In this document: one piece after another, positions 22,715-35,533 of the stretch
How the letters are laid out: every line of letters begins with the position of its first letter
Position numbering within the stretch: the stretch's first letter is position 1
Source: Neckera pumila
Lineage: Eukaryota > Streptophyta > Bryopsida > Hypnales > Neckeraceae
Length of the DNA: 64,000 bases
NCBI GenBank assembly: GCA_963969595.1
Contig: OZ018408.1
Coordinates: forward strand, 24,239,823-24,303,822
Direction of reading: 5' to 3'
The notes under the pieces: model-generated
The model's input: the letters and a program-made list of their open reading frames with translations, nothing else
The model's database searches: none
Told to the model about the DNA's origin: nothing
Translations under genes and position numbers: made by a program

Positions 22715-24370
22715 ACGACATCCCCTTTTCACCACATAATTTCAAGGATGAGCATTTGTACTTCTGTCTTCCTACATAGAAGGATCATCTTTATCATCCA
22801 TTGAACACTTAGTATGTCTGTGGCGTCTTTCTAGAATTAACATCCAATTTGTACATCGCATCACCCTTTGTTAATCAGCAAAGGAACACCTCGCATCATT
22901 TAGGCATCTTCAGTCTCATTGCAGTAATCAATAATTATTAGCGCACCAGCTCGCGCAAGCAATTTCCATGGGGGAGGAAGCAATGCCATACATCGCTTTT
23001 TCATAAAAGTTTCCGTGGGGAAGATTGAAGCAAAGTATGGCATAATTATATACATAAGAAAAACTCAAAAAAACAGTTTTCAAAAAGCTCACCCCTCTTT
23101 CGAGACCGACATGAAAGGGGGCCGTTTAACGACCCTACCAAACCAAGTTGCGTAAAACAGGGCGGACGGAAGGAACAGAAGACGAAGAAAGAAAGAAAGA
23201 AGCTAGTAAGCATTCCCTTCCACTGTGGCTTCTCAAGACCAAACCCCCATTTTCTAGATGGCTGTCCACATGGTTCCAGATGTGTTTTGTCTCTCGATTC
23301 CTCCATCAACAACAACACCTCCATTTAAAAAATCATTTTATTACCAAATTTGAGTGGTTGTTGTGTGGCTTCATGAACAAGAGAGTGTTCAAACACGTAG
23401 GCTTTTGAACCAAATTTGAGTGGTTGTTGTGTGGCTTCAAGAACAAGAGAATGTTCAAACACGTAGGCTTTTGAATCAACGTGGCGTAGCTAGTGAAACA
23501 GTTGTGTGTGGGAAGCATCTGGAGCAACATTGCTCGCGAGCTCGCTTGCTTGATCGCAACCGGTGGAGCTTGCGCTTTCATGTTTTTTTATAAATACATT
23601 CATTTGGTGTCCGTTGAAATTTGAGTGTATTGCCAGCATGAGTTTTGAAGCGGCATTGCAGCCACCTGGGCTGGACACTGAATAATTTGATGCTGCTTGT
23701 TGAGTCAGGCTTGTCTTTTATCGTGGGCGGGGCTTGCTCGTATTTTCGTCAATGTGCATGGGTGTTTCCGAAAAAGCTTTCGTTTTTCCATGCACAACTA
23801 ACTTACAATGAAAGTTAAACTTTTGCCAACTTCTACGTACGCCAATTCAAACCTCTTTTTTTCCTTTTTATGATGGCCTTCTTGTGGAATGACATTCTGG
23901 AATATCCTGCACACTTGCAACAACAACATTGTGGACACTATCATTGACTGTAGCACATTTGAGAAGCGGGGTGGACGAAATAAAGTTGACTGAAGGATGG
24001 AAATTTGGATGGATTTGGGTTCACAATTTGTCAATGGATGCTGTCTACGCCAAGCAATATGGTAGGTAGAATATTGTGCTTGTCCCTAGTTTTTTTTTAA
24101 ATGCCAATTGATTGATCTCCGAAATGGGTTAATTTAATTTACAGAAAGAAGAGGCTACAAGTTGGGGCATTTGATGTGTCATTGTGGTGGATTCTTTTCT
24201 CTTGTTTGACAAGTCATTCAAGCGCCACCTATGAACAAGACTATATGGGCTTGGGAGGCATATTACTTGAGAATTTTATCATCTAAGTAATTAAGGTAGC
24301 TTGCTCTAAAAGCAACTGTCTTCTTCTAAACGCTCCTGTAATTAGCTGTTGCATGGATATTACATGGTCC
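22715..24370. other. Intergenic DNA with a 66-bp tandem duplication
   Basis: The units 23343-23408 and 23409-23474 are near-identical 66-bp copies beginning ACCAAATTTGAGTGG, with about two differences. A short GAAA run occurs at 23187-23202. ORFs in the area have no recognisable domain. Confidence 0.5.
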
Positions 24371-25302
24371 TTAATCCCTAAAGTCCCAAGGCATTTTTTT
24401 TGTCAAAAACGACTAAAAACTGTCAGTTCTGTTGCGTTCATCTAAGAAAAGAGAAAAAATAATTTTTTTTGGAATCTACCTATAGGATCTTGTACTTGAC
24501 TTATCTCAAATCATGTAGAAAAAATTTCATAAAGTTTGACCATACAGATTAGAAGATATAAGCATTCAAAGTTGGAAAAATTTGATTTTTTGAACACTGA
24601 CTTGCAATTTCAGATTACTTTGACCACCATTTGTAAGAAAAATTTGCACTACAGACTTTAAACTTAATTTTTTTCATGTTGAATAATTGAGTTGAAAATC
24701 TAGGAAAAAGCATTCCAAAAAAATAAACTTGATTTTCATTCTTTGAAAAATTGTTAAATAGAAGTAGATCCAAAATTGAAGGAAAAACTAAATTGTCAAG
24801 AGCTCTAAGATGGGATTAAGACACTATAATTCCGATGGTGAGATTGTTTTAGCAAGCAAACTTAGCCTTGTCAAACAATTTTTTTTGAAAAATTGTGAAA
24901 ATTGCATTCAGAAATGAATCCTACAAGTTATTTTTTAAAGAAGATGTTGTAATTGTCCGAAAAATAAGATTGTCCATAACTTTCACATAACAAATCCAAA
25001 TGGGATGAATCAAAGCTCCCCATATAGATAAAAATACAATCTATGAGGAAATAATTTTTAAATTTTTTTAAAAACTTTTTGTGTGAGTAGATTTCTACCC
25101 GCAGCACCGAAAAAAAAGACCTTTTGTGCCATAACTTTTGCTCTGAGGCACCAATTGAAATAAAAATTGTATTCCCATAAAGCTAGTGTGTTTTTCTATC
25201 TTCACAAAAAGTTCCAGAAAATATTGATGAATATTGAAGCCGTAGTAGCTTGCCCGAAATCCATTTTCTCCCCCAAGGGGACAATGGGACTTTAGGGGTT
25301 AA
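24371..25302 (-). mobile_element. TTAA element, subfamily A, copy 1
   Basis: Starts TTAATCCCTAAAGTCCC and ends GGGACTTTAGGGGTTAA, so the ends are inverted repeats outside which lies the TTAA. At 932 bp it is a reverse-oriented copy of the elements at 28347 and 44817. It has no coding capacity. It carries two copies of the CCATAACTTT cassette (about 24972 and 25130). Confidence 0.8.
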
Positions 25303-26523
25303 ATGGGACCTCTTTAGCCATAGAGTGGATTGAGGAAAAATTGTTACTTATTGCAAGAGCCAATCACTCTCCTTGATATCCACACATCTATTTACAAGTT
25401 GCAAGTGGAAGGATTTTGGGAGACCTATAGTCATATATAGGTGCCTACAATACAAATCTTTAAAAATTCATAAGTAATTCAATAAAGCATAGAAAAATAC
25501 AAAACTAGTTACTATCTGCTTCTATTTTTCTTTCTTTGAAAAGTGAGCTAGAAATCTTTTCATCATTCTATGGAAATCCATGATAAAGGTGGATCAGCCC
25601 TTAAATGGTCACTTTTAGAGTAGACTACCTTACACCTAATTTCAACCACTTTTGAAAACCACACAATCTAGATTCTTGCATAAAATATACTTCCATTATT
25701 CATGAAAATTTGTAGTTGGTTATCCAAAATCCTATTTTTAGCACTTTGAAAAGTCATAATTTATTCATGCAGTGTCTAAGAAAATGCATTCTAAGAGAAT
25801 CTAAAATTCCCCTTTGACTACCAACAAGACTCCACAAAAAAGTTTCAATATGATAATGGGAACCATGCTAAATTGCTTATTTGTGCAATTTTAGCTGTAG
25901 TTACTTAATTCTACAATGCTTCAAAAAAATTGAAAAAGATTGGTTTGTCCCTTTTCTACATAAAATTTTGAGAAAATTAATTTAGCTCTTCTTTCCCCTC
26001 TAAATGAATCTCCCATGTCCTCTTAACCTTGAATCCCTAGTCACTAAAATACTCCGATTATTGCACCAATAGGTGCATTCTTTGTTTTTGTAGTTAACAA
26101 TGAAGTCATCCATCATGAAGACCATTAAAAAAAAAATCCAAAAATCGCAATTTTTTCTCAAAATAAATCTCAAAACAATGTGCACTTGGCCACGTGCAAA
26201 AATAAATAATTGTGTTACAAATGCTTGTCACTTACATATGATCTTCATTACAATATATTTTAACAAAATTGCCATAACAATCTTAATTAACCAATTGCAG
26301 AGAGCACCTTTGAATTAGAATATATATTATATTAAGTACAAACTGTCATGCGATTTGTCACAACCCTTTGTCACAAATATGGTCACGTTTTCATCCCATT
26401 TTTTCCATCCCGCTTTTTCATCCTTTTTTCATTGCCCTTGTCTATGCGTGCGTGATTGCTTCACACTAAGCCTAATCCTAATGACATTGCAGAGCTTTGA
26501 TTGCTCTAAAGGGATTGTTGCAA
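25303..26523. other. AT-rich intergenic DNA, nothing recognised
   Basis: No gene or clear repeat end found. Confidence 0.35.
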
Positions 26524-26786
26524 CATTACAAAAAATTTCAGGCCTCAACAAGATTGCCAGTGCATGATTTTTGGCCCCCACGGGGTATGATTACAGATTT
26601 TTATTTTTTATTTTTTATTTTTTTAATATTAAAAACAATTCAATCCGACGTGGCGCTAACGTGGCATTGATAGTGCTAAATGCAACCACGTCACATTTCA
26701 ATTTTTCAAATTTTTTTTTCTTCCATAATTGCACCATGGGGGTGCAAGGCTAGCAGCCTTGTTGAGGGCTGAAATTTTTCCTAATG
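26524..26786. mobile_element. CATTAG-family MITE (263 bp)
   Basis: The left end CATTACAAAAAATTTCAGGC and the right end GGGCTGAAATTTTTCCTAATG are inverted repeats. The interior has GACGTGGCGC (26647) and, inverted, AACCACGTCAC (26683-26693), the bZIP-like pair shared by this superfamily. Confidence 0.7.
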
Positions 26787-28206
26787 ATTTTGCAACAAAA
26801 TGTACCTCATATGATTTAGATGCATATTATGATTTGTATTAATTTTTATTTAATAGTTATGGAGTCATTTACTTTCAAATGTTTTCTGACTGTTGACTTG
26901 AATAGAAAATGGCTACTTTAAGAAATATAGGTTAGTTCATTAGTTGTGAGGCATGTATTAGATAGTAGTGTCAATGTAAATAATATTTTGTAATCACAAT
27001 GATCAAAGGATGGTTTTGATTTCAAATGCAATCACAAAATGAAAAATCACTATTTGACACTTTGCTAGAAACTAGAGGCTTTATGAATTGTTCATTTTGG
27101 GGGGTCCTACATTTGGATTTAGATTTTATTTGTACCCCAAACATGGAGATTAGCAAATTTAGGGAACCTACCAAACAACCTATTAGACTAGGCTTAAATG
27201 TATATATGTAGTAAGAAATTATACTTGCTATCCTAATTTAATGCTAAAAACTAGTCATCTACTATTGAAAGAAATGGTAACTTTTTTTCAATTGAAAAAA
27301 TTGTTTTAGCTATAAAACCTTGAGTCTATATTAGAATTTTGACACTTTGAATTTATAATTATACATTTTCTCTACTTATTTGTGATTACCTATACTTCTA
27401 ACCAAATCATTTTTGAAATAAGTTTGAAAGAGGGTTTTTAAATCTATAAGCCTTTGAAATGTAACTTTTTCTCAAAACAAAACAAAAAATAGCTTATGCC
27501 AATATAAAAATTTCAATACATATATGTTATTAATTTTTTGTAAATGCATTATAAAACTTGTTTCAAAATGATCATTTTAAGTAATAATTTCTCGATGTCC
27601 TTAATGTGCACTAAGAATATAGTCCTATTTTCAAAACCATAGGAGTATTTGTAGCATTAGAATGCATTGTTTCTATTAATATTCCTTAATAGAAATTGGT
27701 CTAGTTTTTCAGCTTGAATTGCAACTTCAAACCAAATATAAACATGTATGAAGTAGAAAGCTCAAAGTACTACTTCAAACAACCACTTTACATCTAAAGT
27801 AACTTCATTGAATTATCTCATCATCAAAGGTATAAAATTAGTCATGTGTAAAATTAGTATCATAAAAAAATATTTATTTATTTTTTGATACTTAGTTAAA
27901 TAGAATAATTTTTTACCTTGCAATAATTCAAAAATTGTGACTTTGATAAATTAGTATCACATGTACTACTGTACTAAATCAATACATTTTAGTTTCAATA
28001 ACTAATACAATTTATCTATGATTCCAACATCTAGAAAATTACAATGCTAATTTAATATAGCTTTCTTGAACCTACAAATTCAAGTACTTTTCAATTACTT
28101 GTTCCATTTCTAGAGATCAATATTCTATGTCCAATTTGAAACTCACTTGCCAATAAAATCAAGAATTTAATTGAAATTCTAACTCCTTAAAGACTAGGCA
28201 TTCAAA
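26787..28206. other. AT-rich intergenic DNA, nothing recognised
   Basis: No gene or known repeat end found in about 1.4 kb. Confidence 0.35.
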
Positions 28207-28346
28207 CATTAGATGGAATTTGGGGGCCTTGGAGGGCCGTTTCAGGGCCGTTTTCCAATCTGGCCAAATTCAATGAATGCCGGTACGGGCGTGTTAGAAT
28301 TTTTTTTTCAAAAAAAAAAAGAAGTTTCTTTTACCAAAATATCATT

Positions 28347-29269
28347 TTAACCCCTAAAGGACCATTGTTCCTTCGGGGGACAAATGGGATTATGGGCAGG
28401 TACCTACGGGCTGAATTTTTGTCATGGTTGTTTGAAACTTTTTTAGGAGATAGAAAAACTAATAAGCTTTGTGGGAAAATAATTTTTTTTTCAATCGGTG
28501 CCCAGGAACAAAAGTTATGCCTAAATAAGCTCAAAACATGGGAGAGGGGGCAGCAAAAAAAATTTGCAAAAAATTTAACTTAAATTTTTTTTTTCTTACA
28601 GATTATATTTTTGTCTACTTTGAAAGATTTGATTCATTTCATTTGGATTTTTTATGAGAAAGTTATGGACAATCTTGTTTTCTGGGTAGTTAGAGCATCT
28701 TCTTGAAGAAGATAACTTGTAGGATTCATTTTGGAATGCAATTCTTGCAATTTTAAGAAAAAAAAAGGTCCACATGGTTTAGTTTTTGTGCTAGAACAAT
28801 CTCACCATTGGAATTAGTGCATTTAATTCCATCTAAAAGATATTAATGTTTTAGATTTTCCTTCTATCTTGTACCTACTTTTACTTAACAATTTCTTTAA
28901 GAATGAAAACTAAGTTTTTTTTATTTTTTATTTTTTTCCTAGACTCTCAACTCAATTCTCTACTAGAAAGATTTAAAGCTCAAAACTTTGTAATGCAAAA
29001 ATTTAAGTTAAAAATGTTCAAAGTCTAAAAATCTAGTCCCGTAATGTGCTGAAAAACTTGTTTTTTTCACTTCAAATTCAGATATCTTGCAATCCGTGCA
29101 GTCAAAAATTCTGAAATTTTTTCCTCACATTCCCATACTAGTTAGGTATAAGATCCTATGGTTAGATGTGCAAAAAAAATATTTTTTCAAGTTTTTTACT
29201 CTTTGCTCTAGAAATGGCAATTTTGAGAGTTTTTTGGCAGAAAAAAGGCCTTGGTCCTTCAGGGGTTAA
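28347..29269 (+). mobile_element. TTAA element, subfamily A, copy 2
   Basis: Runs from TTAACCCCTAAAGGACCATT to TTGGTCCTTCAGGGGTTAA. Its insertion point inside the CATTAG MITE can be compared with the empty site at 57951-57954, where a single TTAA stands in the same context (AAAATATCATT before, CAATTTTTT after). This shows that the TTAA was duplicated on insertion. 923 bp, non-coding. Confidence 0.9.
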
Positions 29270-29410
29270 GCAATTTTTTTTTTTTCAAAAAATTGACGTG
29301 GCAATTGCTGTGTCACGTCAGCCAGCTGCTGTAGCTGCGTTCTCGCTGTCTAGGAACGTAGCAAAATGCAAGGGAACTCAAAGCCCTCCAAGACCCCCGA
29401 ATCCCTTCTA

Positions 29411-29491
29411 CTCCCTCTATTTCTGAAAAAGACCCGTGTTTCTTTTGTATTTTACAAAGAAAACACGGGTCTTTTTCAGAAACAAAGGTAG
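29411..29491. mobile_element. Stowaway-like MITE (81 bp hairpin)
   Basis: CTCCCTCTATTTCTGAAAAA followed by GACCCGTGTTTC forms a near-perfect stem with the right arm GAAAACACGGGTC / TTTTTCAGAAACAAAGGTAG. TA flanks it on both sides (29409-29410 and 29492-29493). It sits inside the terminal CTAATG of the CATTAG MITE, which it splits after CTA. Confidence 0.75.
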
Positions 29492-29496
29492 TAATG

Positions 29497-30481
29497 TTTT
29501 GCACTATTGATAGACACACATGGTTGGCTATCACTTCTCATTTTATAGGGAAAAGTAAATGAAATAATAAGAGATAAGAACTCCAATATCTTTTTGAATA
29601 TTCTATCAAATCATGGAAAATTGCAATGGAATTGGTCCATGAGTTTCAAAAAAAACAATCATGGCAAATTTGAACTAATGGAGTCTAACTAGTTGAAGGT
29701 GGATTATTTGCTTGTGGGATTCTTTGGAATTAGCATATGCTTTTGGAGATTAACTTCACATATGTTAATTTGTAAGCCTTGTAAATATTGTTGTTTCTTT
29801 TCTAATTTCAAATTCAATTGTCTTTCCAAAAGTCATCTACACTGTAATGAGGTTTGTATATCTTTCAGAATAATTTGACAAAAATTTTGATATAAGGAAA
29901 ATCATCTTCCAATTAACAAATGTCAATCTGTCCAAAAGAATCAAATTTGATCAGTTCCAAAAAACTTTTCTTTGAATTAGAAAACAACTTTCATTTCAAA
30001 ATTTAAAGCCATCAAGAATGCTCTTTCAACTTTTGTGATTAATGTCTATAACAACAACAAATAAGTTTATCAAACTTTGTACATTACAATAGGAGCACAT
30101 TTGGTCCTTTTTCTGATCTTCTAACTTCTACATCTCTATTTATAGGCATTCATATCTTGATTTAATTGAAGATTTGAGTTTGTATGGATGCAAGTAGTTT
30201 AAACATGGCTTCTTCCACCAACCTCTCATACTTACTCATTTTTGTGACATGAGATGGAATAACAATGTAGCATCATAAATGACCCTTCCTTTCACCCTTC
30301 AACCTCTAAATTTATTGATGTGCACAATCATGCATTGCTTGATTCAATTGGAAATCTGAATTTGTATGGATGCACCTCAATTTGAAATGGTATGATTTAC
30401 TCCATTAAATCATCAAATTCATCCATTTTAGAGAGGCAAAAGAAAAAGTGAAATGCAAGGCAAAATCTAGAGTGAAATTTA
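29497..30481. other. AT-rich intergenic DNA, nothing recognised
   Basis: Two similar phrases ('gatttgagtttgtatggatgca' near 30170 and 'aatctgaatttgtatggatgca' near 30350) suggest a diverged tandem duplication of about 180 bp. No gene. Confidence 0.35.
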
Positions 30482-30483
30482 TA

Positions 30484-31652
30484 TTCCATTTGTCCCATTT
30501 AAAACCTCCAAATTGGAAATAGTGCATGTACTACTAAATAGGCTCAATATATTGATTTTGATTGTTGATCATTAATTGTTGAGATAGCAATGTGGAATGG
30601 AGAGAGTGGATACACGCATATGATTTGAATTCTAGAATTGCTTGCTTAACAATCAAAATAAAAAAAATGGAGCGATTTAACCCCTAAAGGACCAACATGC
30701 ATTTCTTGGCTATATAGAAATTTTGGGCAGGTACATGTGACTAGAGATTTCCATATTTTTGGCCCAAGTTTTAATAGAAGGTGGAAGCAAGGAATATCTT
30801 TCATATGCACTAAATTTCATGTCATTTGGAAATATGAGTAAAAAATTATGGCCTAATATATTACTTTTTTTCGTATATGGGCAGTCTGGGCAGATAAAAT
30901 AAAATCGCTTTTTTCAAAAACAAAAATTTGAAATTGATTTTCTAGAGTTATATACACTTGGAAAGCTTTGAATTCTTCCATTTTGATCAATGAGTAAAAA
31001 GTTATCAGGTTTTTGTTTGTAGGTAGTTATAGATTTTTTACTCTAAAATAAACTTTGAAGTCCTTTATCTTACTTAATTTTCAATACTTTTTGAAAAAAA
31101 TAAAATCATAGGATGTAGATTGTTTATTACAACATTACCACCATCAGGATTGGCATCTTTCAATTCTATAATTGAATTCTTAACAATTTAGTATTTTGAA
31201 TCATTCTCCACTACTGTCTATTACTATTTTTTCCTATATGTTGTACAATTCCAAATGATGTGAAAATTTCAAGCATGTAGCTAACTTATCAAGGAAAAAA
31301 ACCCCAAAGAAGCACCACCATTTTGGACATTTTTTCGTAGAAATGTGAGCTTGTGAAGTGCAGCTGCCTTGTTTTTTGCAAGGCCGAAAAAATGATTTCA
31401 ATGAATTTGAATGCTTATATCTTGCAATCCACGCGGTGAAAATTCTTGAAGTTTTTACCACATGTTCTCAAGTCAGCATACTGCAAGATCCTACAATTAC
31501 ATGTGTTAAAATTTTTTTTTTCCAAAAATTTGATACTTGTTCTAAAAATGACAACTTTTGAGCATTTTTGGTGAAACATAGTCATGGAACTATAGGGGTT
31601 AGTGGTAAACGCACTATGTCCAATTTGGAGGTTTTTAGTGGGACGGAGGGAA
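30484..31652. mobile_element. Stowaway-like MITE carrying a nested TTAA element
   Basis: The left end TTCCATTTGTCCCATTT, then AAAACCTCCAAATTGGA, is mirrored by the right end TCCAATTTGGAGGTTTTTA, then GTGGGACGGAGGGAA, with TA outside both. The middle is occupied by the TTAA element at 30677-31602. Without it the MITE is about 243 bp. Confidence 0.7.
30677..31602 (+). mobile_element. TTAA element, subfamily F, copy 1
   Basis: Starts TTAACCCCTAAAGGACCAAC and ends GGAACTATAGGGGTTAG; the last TTAA has mutated to TTAG. Compared with subfamily A it keeps the ends, the 'ttttgggcaggtac' block near the left and the 'cttgcaatccacgcggt' block near the right, but the rest has diverged. 926 bp, non-coding. 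Confidence 0.8.
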
Positions 31653-31654
31653 TA

Positions 31655-32331
31655 GTGGAAGTCCATCATCCTAAGATACAAGTAACTTAGTTTATGGCAC
31701 CCTAATCTCTTCGACACTAGTAGCTCATTGTTAATGTGGGTACCCCCATTATGGTGCAGTGCCTTAAAGCGCACTCTAGATTAAGCCCTTAAATGGTGTA
31801 GTTATCTACCGAAAATTGTCAGCGAATGAATATGGTGGTTCATCAAAGAACCATTGGCCATTTTGGTATTGATGACATGCTTCTAAGCTCACATCACATG
31901 TTAATTTGTTTCTCTGACAAGGTAATCATTATTTTCTCTTCTTCGAAATACATGGACAATTCCCATTGATTACTGACAAGTTTTTCTATTGCTTGTTGGT
32001 TACTAATTTTATTTTATTTTATTTTCATTGTTTTAAACATGATTGCAACTCCATTTCTTTTCATTCTAACACCTTGGGAGGGGAACTTTGTGCATGTGAC
32101 TGTTGATTTTTAGTGCAGCTTATGAGTGCTTTTGAATACTCTACTTCCAAAACTTTGTACCCCTACTGTGCTATCATATTTGTCAAAATCTGAATTTTTT
32201 TACTGTATTTCTTCCTTTTCTACACATCTCTTTAATCTCCCGTACTCACTACTGTCTACTTAGCCTTCAAATTACTCATGGCCCAATTTGTGGCGCTTTT
32301 TGGTGTACCCACCTTAGTAGTGGCAGAACTA
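31655..32331. other. Intergenic DNA, nothing recognised
   Basis: No gene or repeat end identified. Confidence 0.35.
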
Positions 32332-32776
32332 TAAGGTAAACCAGCCTATTGTGGTCAAAATTAGGAGTCTACCCTCATGTTGTTGCTGAAAATTTTCAAA
32401 TGTTTTTCCACATGAAGACGAGTGTGAGAGAGAGTGAGGACATTTCAAATTACATTTTTTGGACCAAGTATGAATTAGTTCTAAATTTCTGAAGTGATCT
32501 GTCCAAAAGAGTCAGTAGACTACCCCATAACCAACAAAAAGTGTATCCAATATGCTCTTCTTAATCACCTAAAGTGGTCACAATAATTTCTAATGTAGAA
32601 GTCCATGAAAAGTCACTTCCTACAATAATTTACACTGAAAAAGCAGGTGTTCCCAATAAGGTCACTAATCACTCCATTGGTGTCAGATTAGACATTGAAT
32701 GTGGCCAAAAAAACTGTCATGGGGTCATTAGGTGTCCACTATGGGTCATCTGACCACAATGGGCTCGTCTACCTTA
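32332..32776 (-). mobile_element. Element with TAAGGTA ends (family X), copy 1
   Basis: The left end TAAGGTAAACCAGCCTATTG and right end CAATGGGCTCGTCTACCTTA are inverted repeats of about 26 bp ending in TGGTCA / TGACCA. The 445 bp align, in reverse orientation, with 49601-50046. Parts of the interior ('aaatttctgaagtg', 'tagactaccccat') also match 53380-53460 and 61390-61450. Confidence 0.7.
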
Positions 32777-34965
32777 GTTCCCATTAACTGGTACACTTGG
32801 AGATCTTTCCAGTAAGAAAAGAGTGAGCAGGTCAACTGCCGGTAATAAGCTGGCAATCATGGACTGGATCAAAGTCGGCGTTAACGGAACAGCGTTATCT
32901 AAGAATCATCGAACCCGGCATTCTGGATAAATTCTATGCTTTCACTAAGCATCGACAGTCTGTAAAGGACTTGTAACAACCGGTCACTCTCACTCTCCAA
33001 AACATTGCTTACGTAGCAAGTCCACCACAATCAGTGTCACTGGCCGGAGTTCAATGCAAACAGTAGTCAGTGATCCAATTGATTCCACGTTGCCTGAGTT
33101 GGCCACATTCCAATGCACAAAATGCGATTGCCCTGAACTCACGGAAACTCTAAACTAAAACATTCTCACTACAGTAATATTAAGCTAAGGATGCGCTTAG
33201 CTTGCCATCTGATTCTGTATTTGTGGAAGATCTTTTCGGACAGGCTCTGCAGGCAGGCAAACATAGAAAACTAAAGAGTGATGAGAATCATAGTTGCTAA
33301 GTGAGTTTTTGCAGTAACATATTCCGATCAATGAAGAGGAGTCTAAAGATCTGGTGAGTTTGGATGAATTTGCTGGGCAGGACTTAATTGCATGTGCGCA
33401 CAAGGTGGATGATTCTTCAACTTGGTGTCCCGTTAATATTTCCCTGTCTGGAATTTTGATGCATCATCTGGTCCTTAGGGTGTGTCAGGCCTTGCAATTT
33501 CCAGGTTTGTTATTACATTGGGCACAATGTCATGATTCTCGTTTCTTCAAAGCAGAGAAACTGTACGTAGAGAAACTGTAGAGAAACTGAAACCGCCTTC
33601 TTCTGCGGGCCAGCTCTGACAACGACTTGCCAATTTTATAAATGGTATAGATAAGTTAAGCAAAGCTTCCCACCTGCACGCCATTGAAAAAGAGATAATT
33701 AAGGATATCTCTCTGGAGTTAAAAACTCAACCTCAAGAATGTGAAGAGCCTGACCATTTCAACTTGCAGACGCACGCACTTTCTGCTAACTTCAATACGA
33801 TCAAATAGTGCCGTCTGCAGGAGATTGAGATCTCTGATTGCAACAGGACTACTTAGCTTCTCAGACAGCTGCAATCACGCTTTACTGCAATGAATTATTG
33901 AGGCAGGTCGGTGAAATGATATCGTCAATTTCGTTAAATTGGCGGAATTCCAAGACTTTGGCCTGAAATACAAATCTATAAAATTCCTAGTTTATAGAGT
34001 TCTTTGTGAAGGGGGGATGCAACAACCTCTGGCGGCCAGAATGGCCAGAAGCGAAATTGACAATGAATGGAACTAGCAAGCCGCAGCTTCTGAGCCCTTT
34101 CACTCCAACTGTCATGATAACAGAGTGATTGGTGACTTCAACAGCCTCCCTACAGTGTCCTAAATTTTTCCAAACGTCATACCACATAGTGTACGTTTGA
34201 AAGGAGGAATCAAGATAGCACTGGCTCACTCGCTATGGATCTAGGTCCATGTGGCCTACTTTGTAGCGCTCTCTCACCATCTCTTTTAACTTACTCCTTG
34301 CTCACAGTGACCCACTGATGACACTGCAAACCTCAGGAAGAATGTTGAAAACGAAATGGAATCTAGTCAGAAGTGCTCCATGCCTGTGGGGTCATGAAAC
34401 TCATGATGTCTCCTAACTCCACATGATTCAATAAACAAGCGGCCATGATTTCTATTTTCGTCACCATGTCAGGTTCATGACTTGGCAAGTCAACTCTTCA
34501 ATATGTACCAAAAAATAATCCCACAATCTCACATTGACACAACGCAGCTTCTTGTCACAGTTAACTTCTGACAACTATCACTCAGAGCAGGCAACAGAAA
34601 ATCATGCCCCTCCCCAAAAGCTACTCACAAGTTCCTGCCTGCGTAAAATGTGTAACAAGAGTAACAAGTATACCAATTTAAGTGAGCGTTAGGCACTGAA
34701 TAACTGCAACTAAAGCCTCGTCATCAACGAATTCAAGGGCCCCAAAAACTATGGCCACTCCACAGGATTTTCAATCACCTGCAGGAAATGAGCATCTCCA
34801 GTGATTTGTACAGGTCTCCATCCCACATGATAAACCATGCACCAGTTGGAGCATCTCAATACGGACACAAGTGGAAGAAAATCCAATACCTCCCATGATC
34901 CCATACGTCGAAATCATTGCAAACACTCCTTCGTCACGGGCTCGCTAGTGACACTAATTTACAGC
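32777..34965. other. GC-richer spacer downstream of the central SAUR, no gene supported
   Basis: Base composition is closer to that of genes than most of the window, and it lacks the repeat families, but no ORF here has a recognisable domain. It may hold diverged gene remnants or non-coding transcripts. Confidence 0.35.
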
Positions 34966-35515
34966 ATCCCCTCAGAGCTCGAGTTAAGAGCATCCAAATC
35001 ACAAACACATGACCCGATCACAAAGAAAACGAAAGAAAACCAATCAACAGAGACTTGAGAAGAGAACGACGTGGTAAGGATATGACCATCTGTCGATGGA
35101 TTTCATGAACAACTAATGAGATACAAATTCAACCCGCAGTGACGGAGATCAACAAAAGAGAATCACAAAGCCTACCAAGCAGGGGGTTCAAGTATAATGA
35201 TATATGTCGTACATGGAAAGTCCTGAATCCATTGCTGACTTGAACATCCAAAGCACAAGCACATGACCCGAATACAAACGAACCGCAACAAAACTAAATC
35301 AGCTGCGCATTGAGAAGAGCACAAACAGACATGGATCAACATGAGGTGGTAATAACATATATAATGGCCATTCAGTGTCGATGGATTGATTTCATGACGA
35401 ACTATTGAGGTACAAATTCAAGCCGCAAGTGATCGAAATCAACGCGGGCGATACTATATATCCAGAGAATCACAAAGCCTACCAAGCAGGATTCAAGTAT
35501 AATGATGATATGCTT
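34966..35515. repeat. Tandem duplication of the central SAUR 3' flank
   Basis: Two units of about 250-290 bp (about 34966-35210 and 35240-35515) share blocks in the same order: ACACATGACCCGA, TGAGAAGAG, GTCGATGGATT, CAAATTCAA(C/G)CCGCA, then AGAATCACAAAGCCTACCAA and TTCAAGTATAATGAT. The second unit ends a few bases past the SAUR stop codon on the downstream side, so the duplicated DNA includes the probable 3' UTR. Confidence 0.7.
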
Positions 35516-35533
35516 ACAATTATGAATCTATTG

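Larger units (their letters stand above)
28207..29496. mobile_element. CATTAG-family MITE split by two nested insertions
   Basis: The left end is CATTAGATGGAATTTGGGGG. The right end is CCCCCGAATCCCTTCTA, completed by TAATG after an 81-bp Stowaway-like insertion. Without the nested TTAA element (28347-29269) and the Stowaway (29411-29491) it is nearly the same as the intact element at 57813-58098. The GACGTGGC / CACGTCA pair lies at 29295-29319. Confidence 0.7.

Noticed and set aside
23333..23581. ORF containing the 66-bp repeat in frame
   Set aside because: A 66-bp unit keeps the frame open by itself; no other sign of coding.
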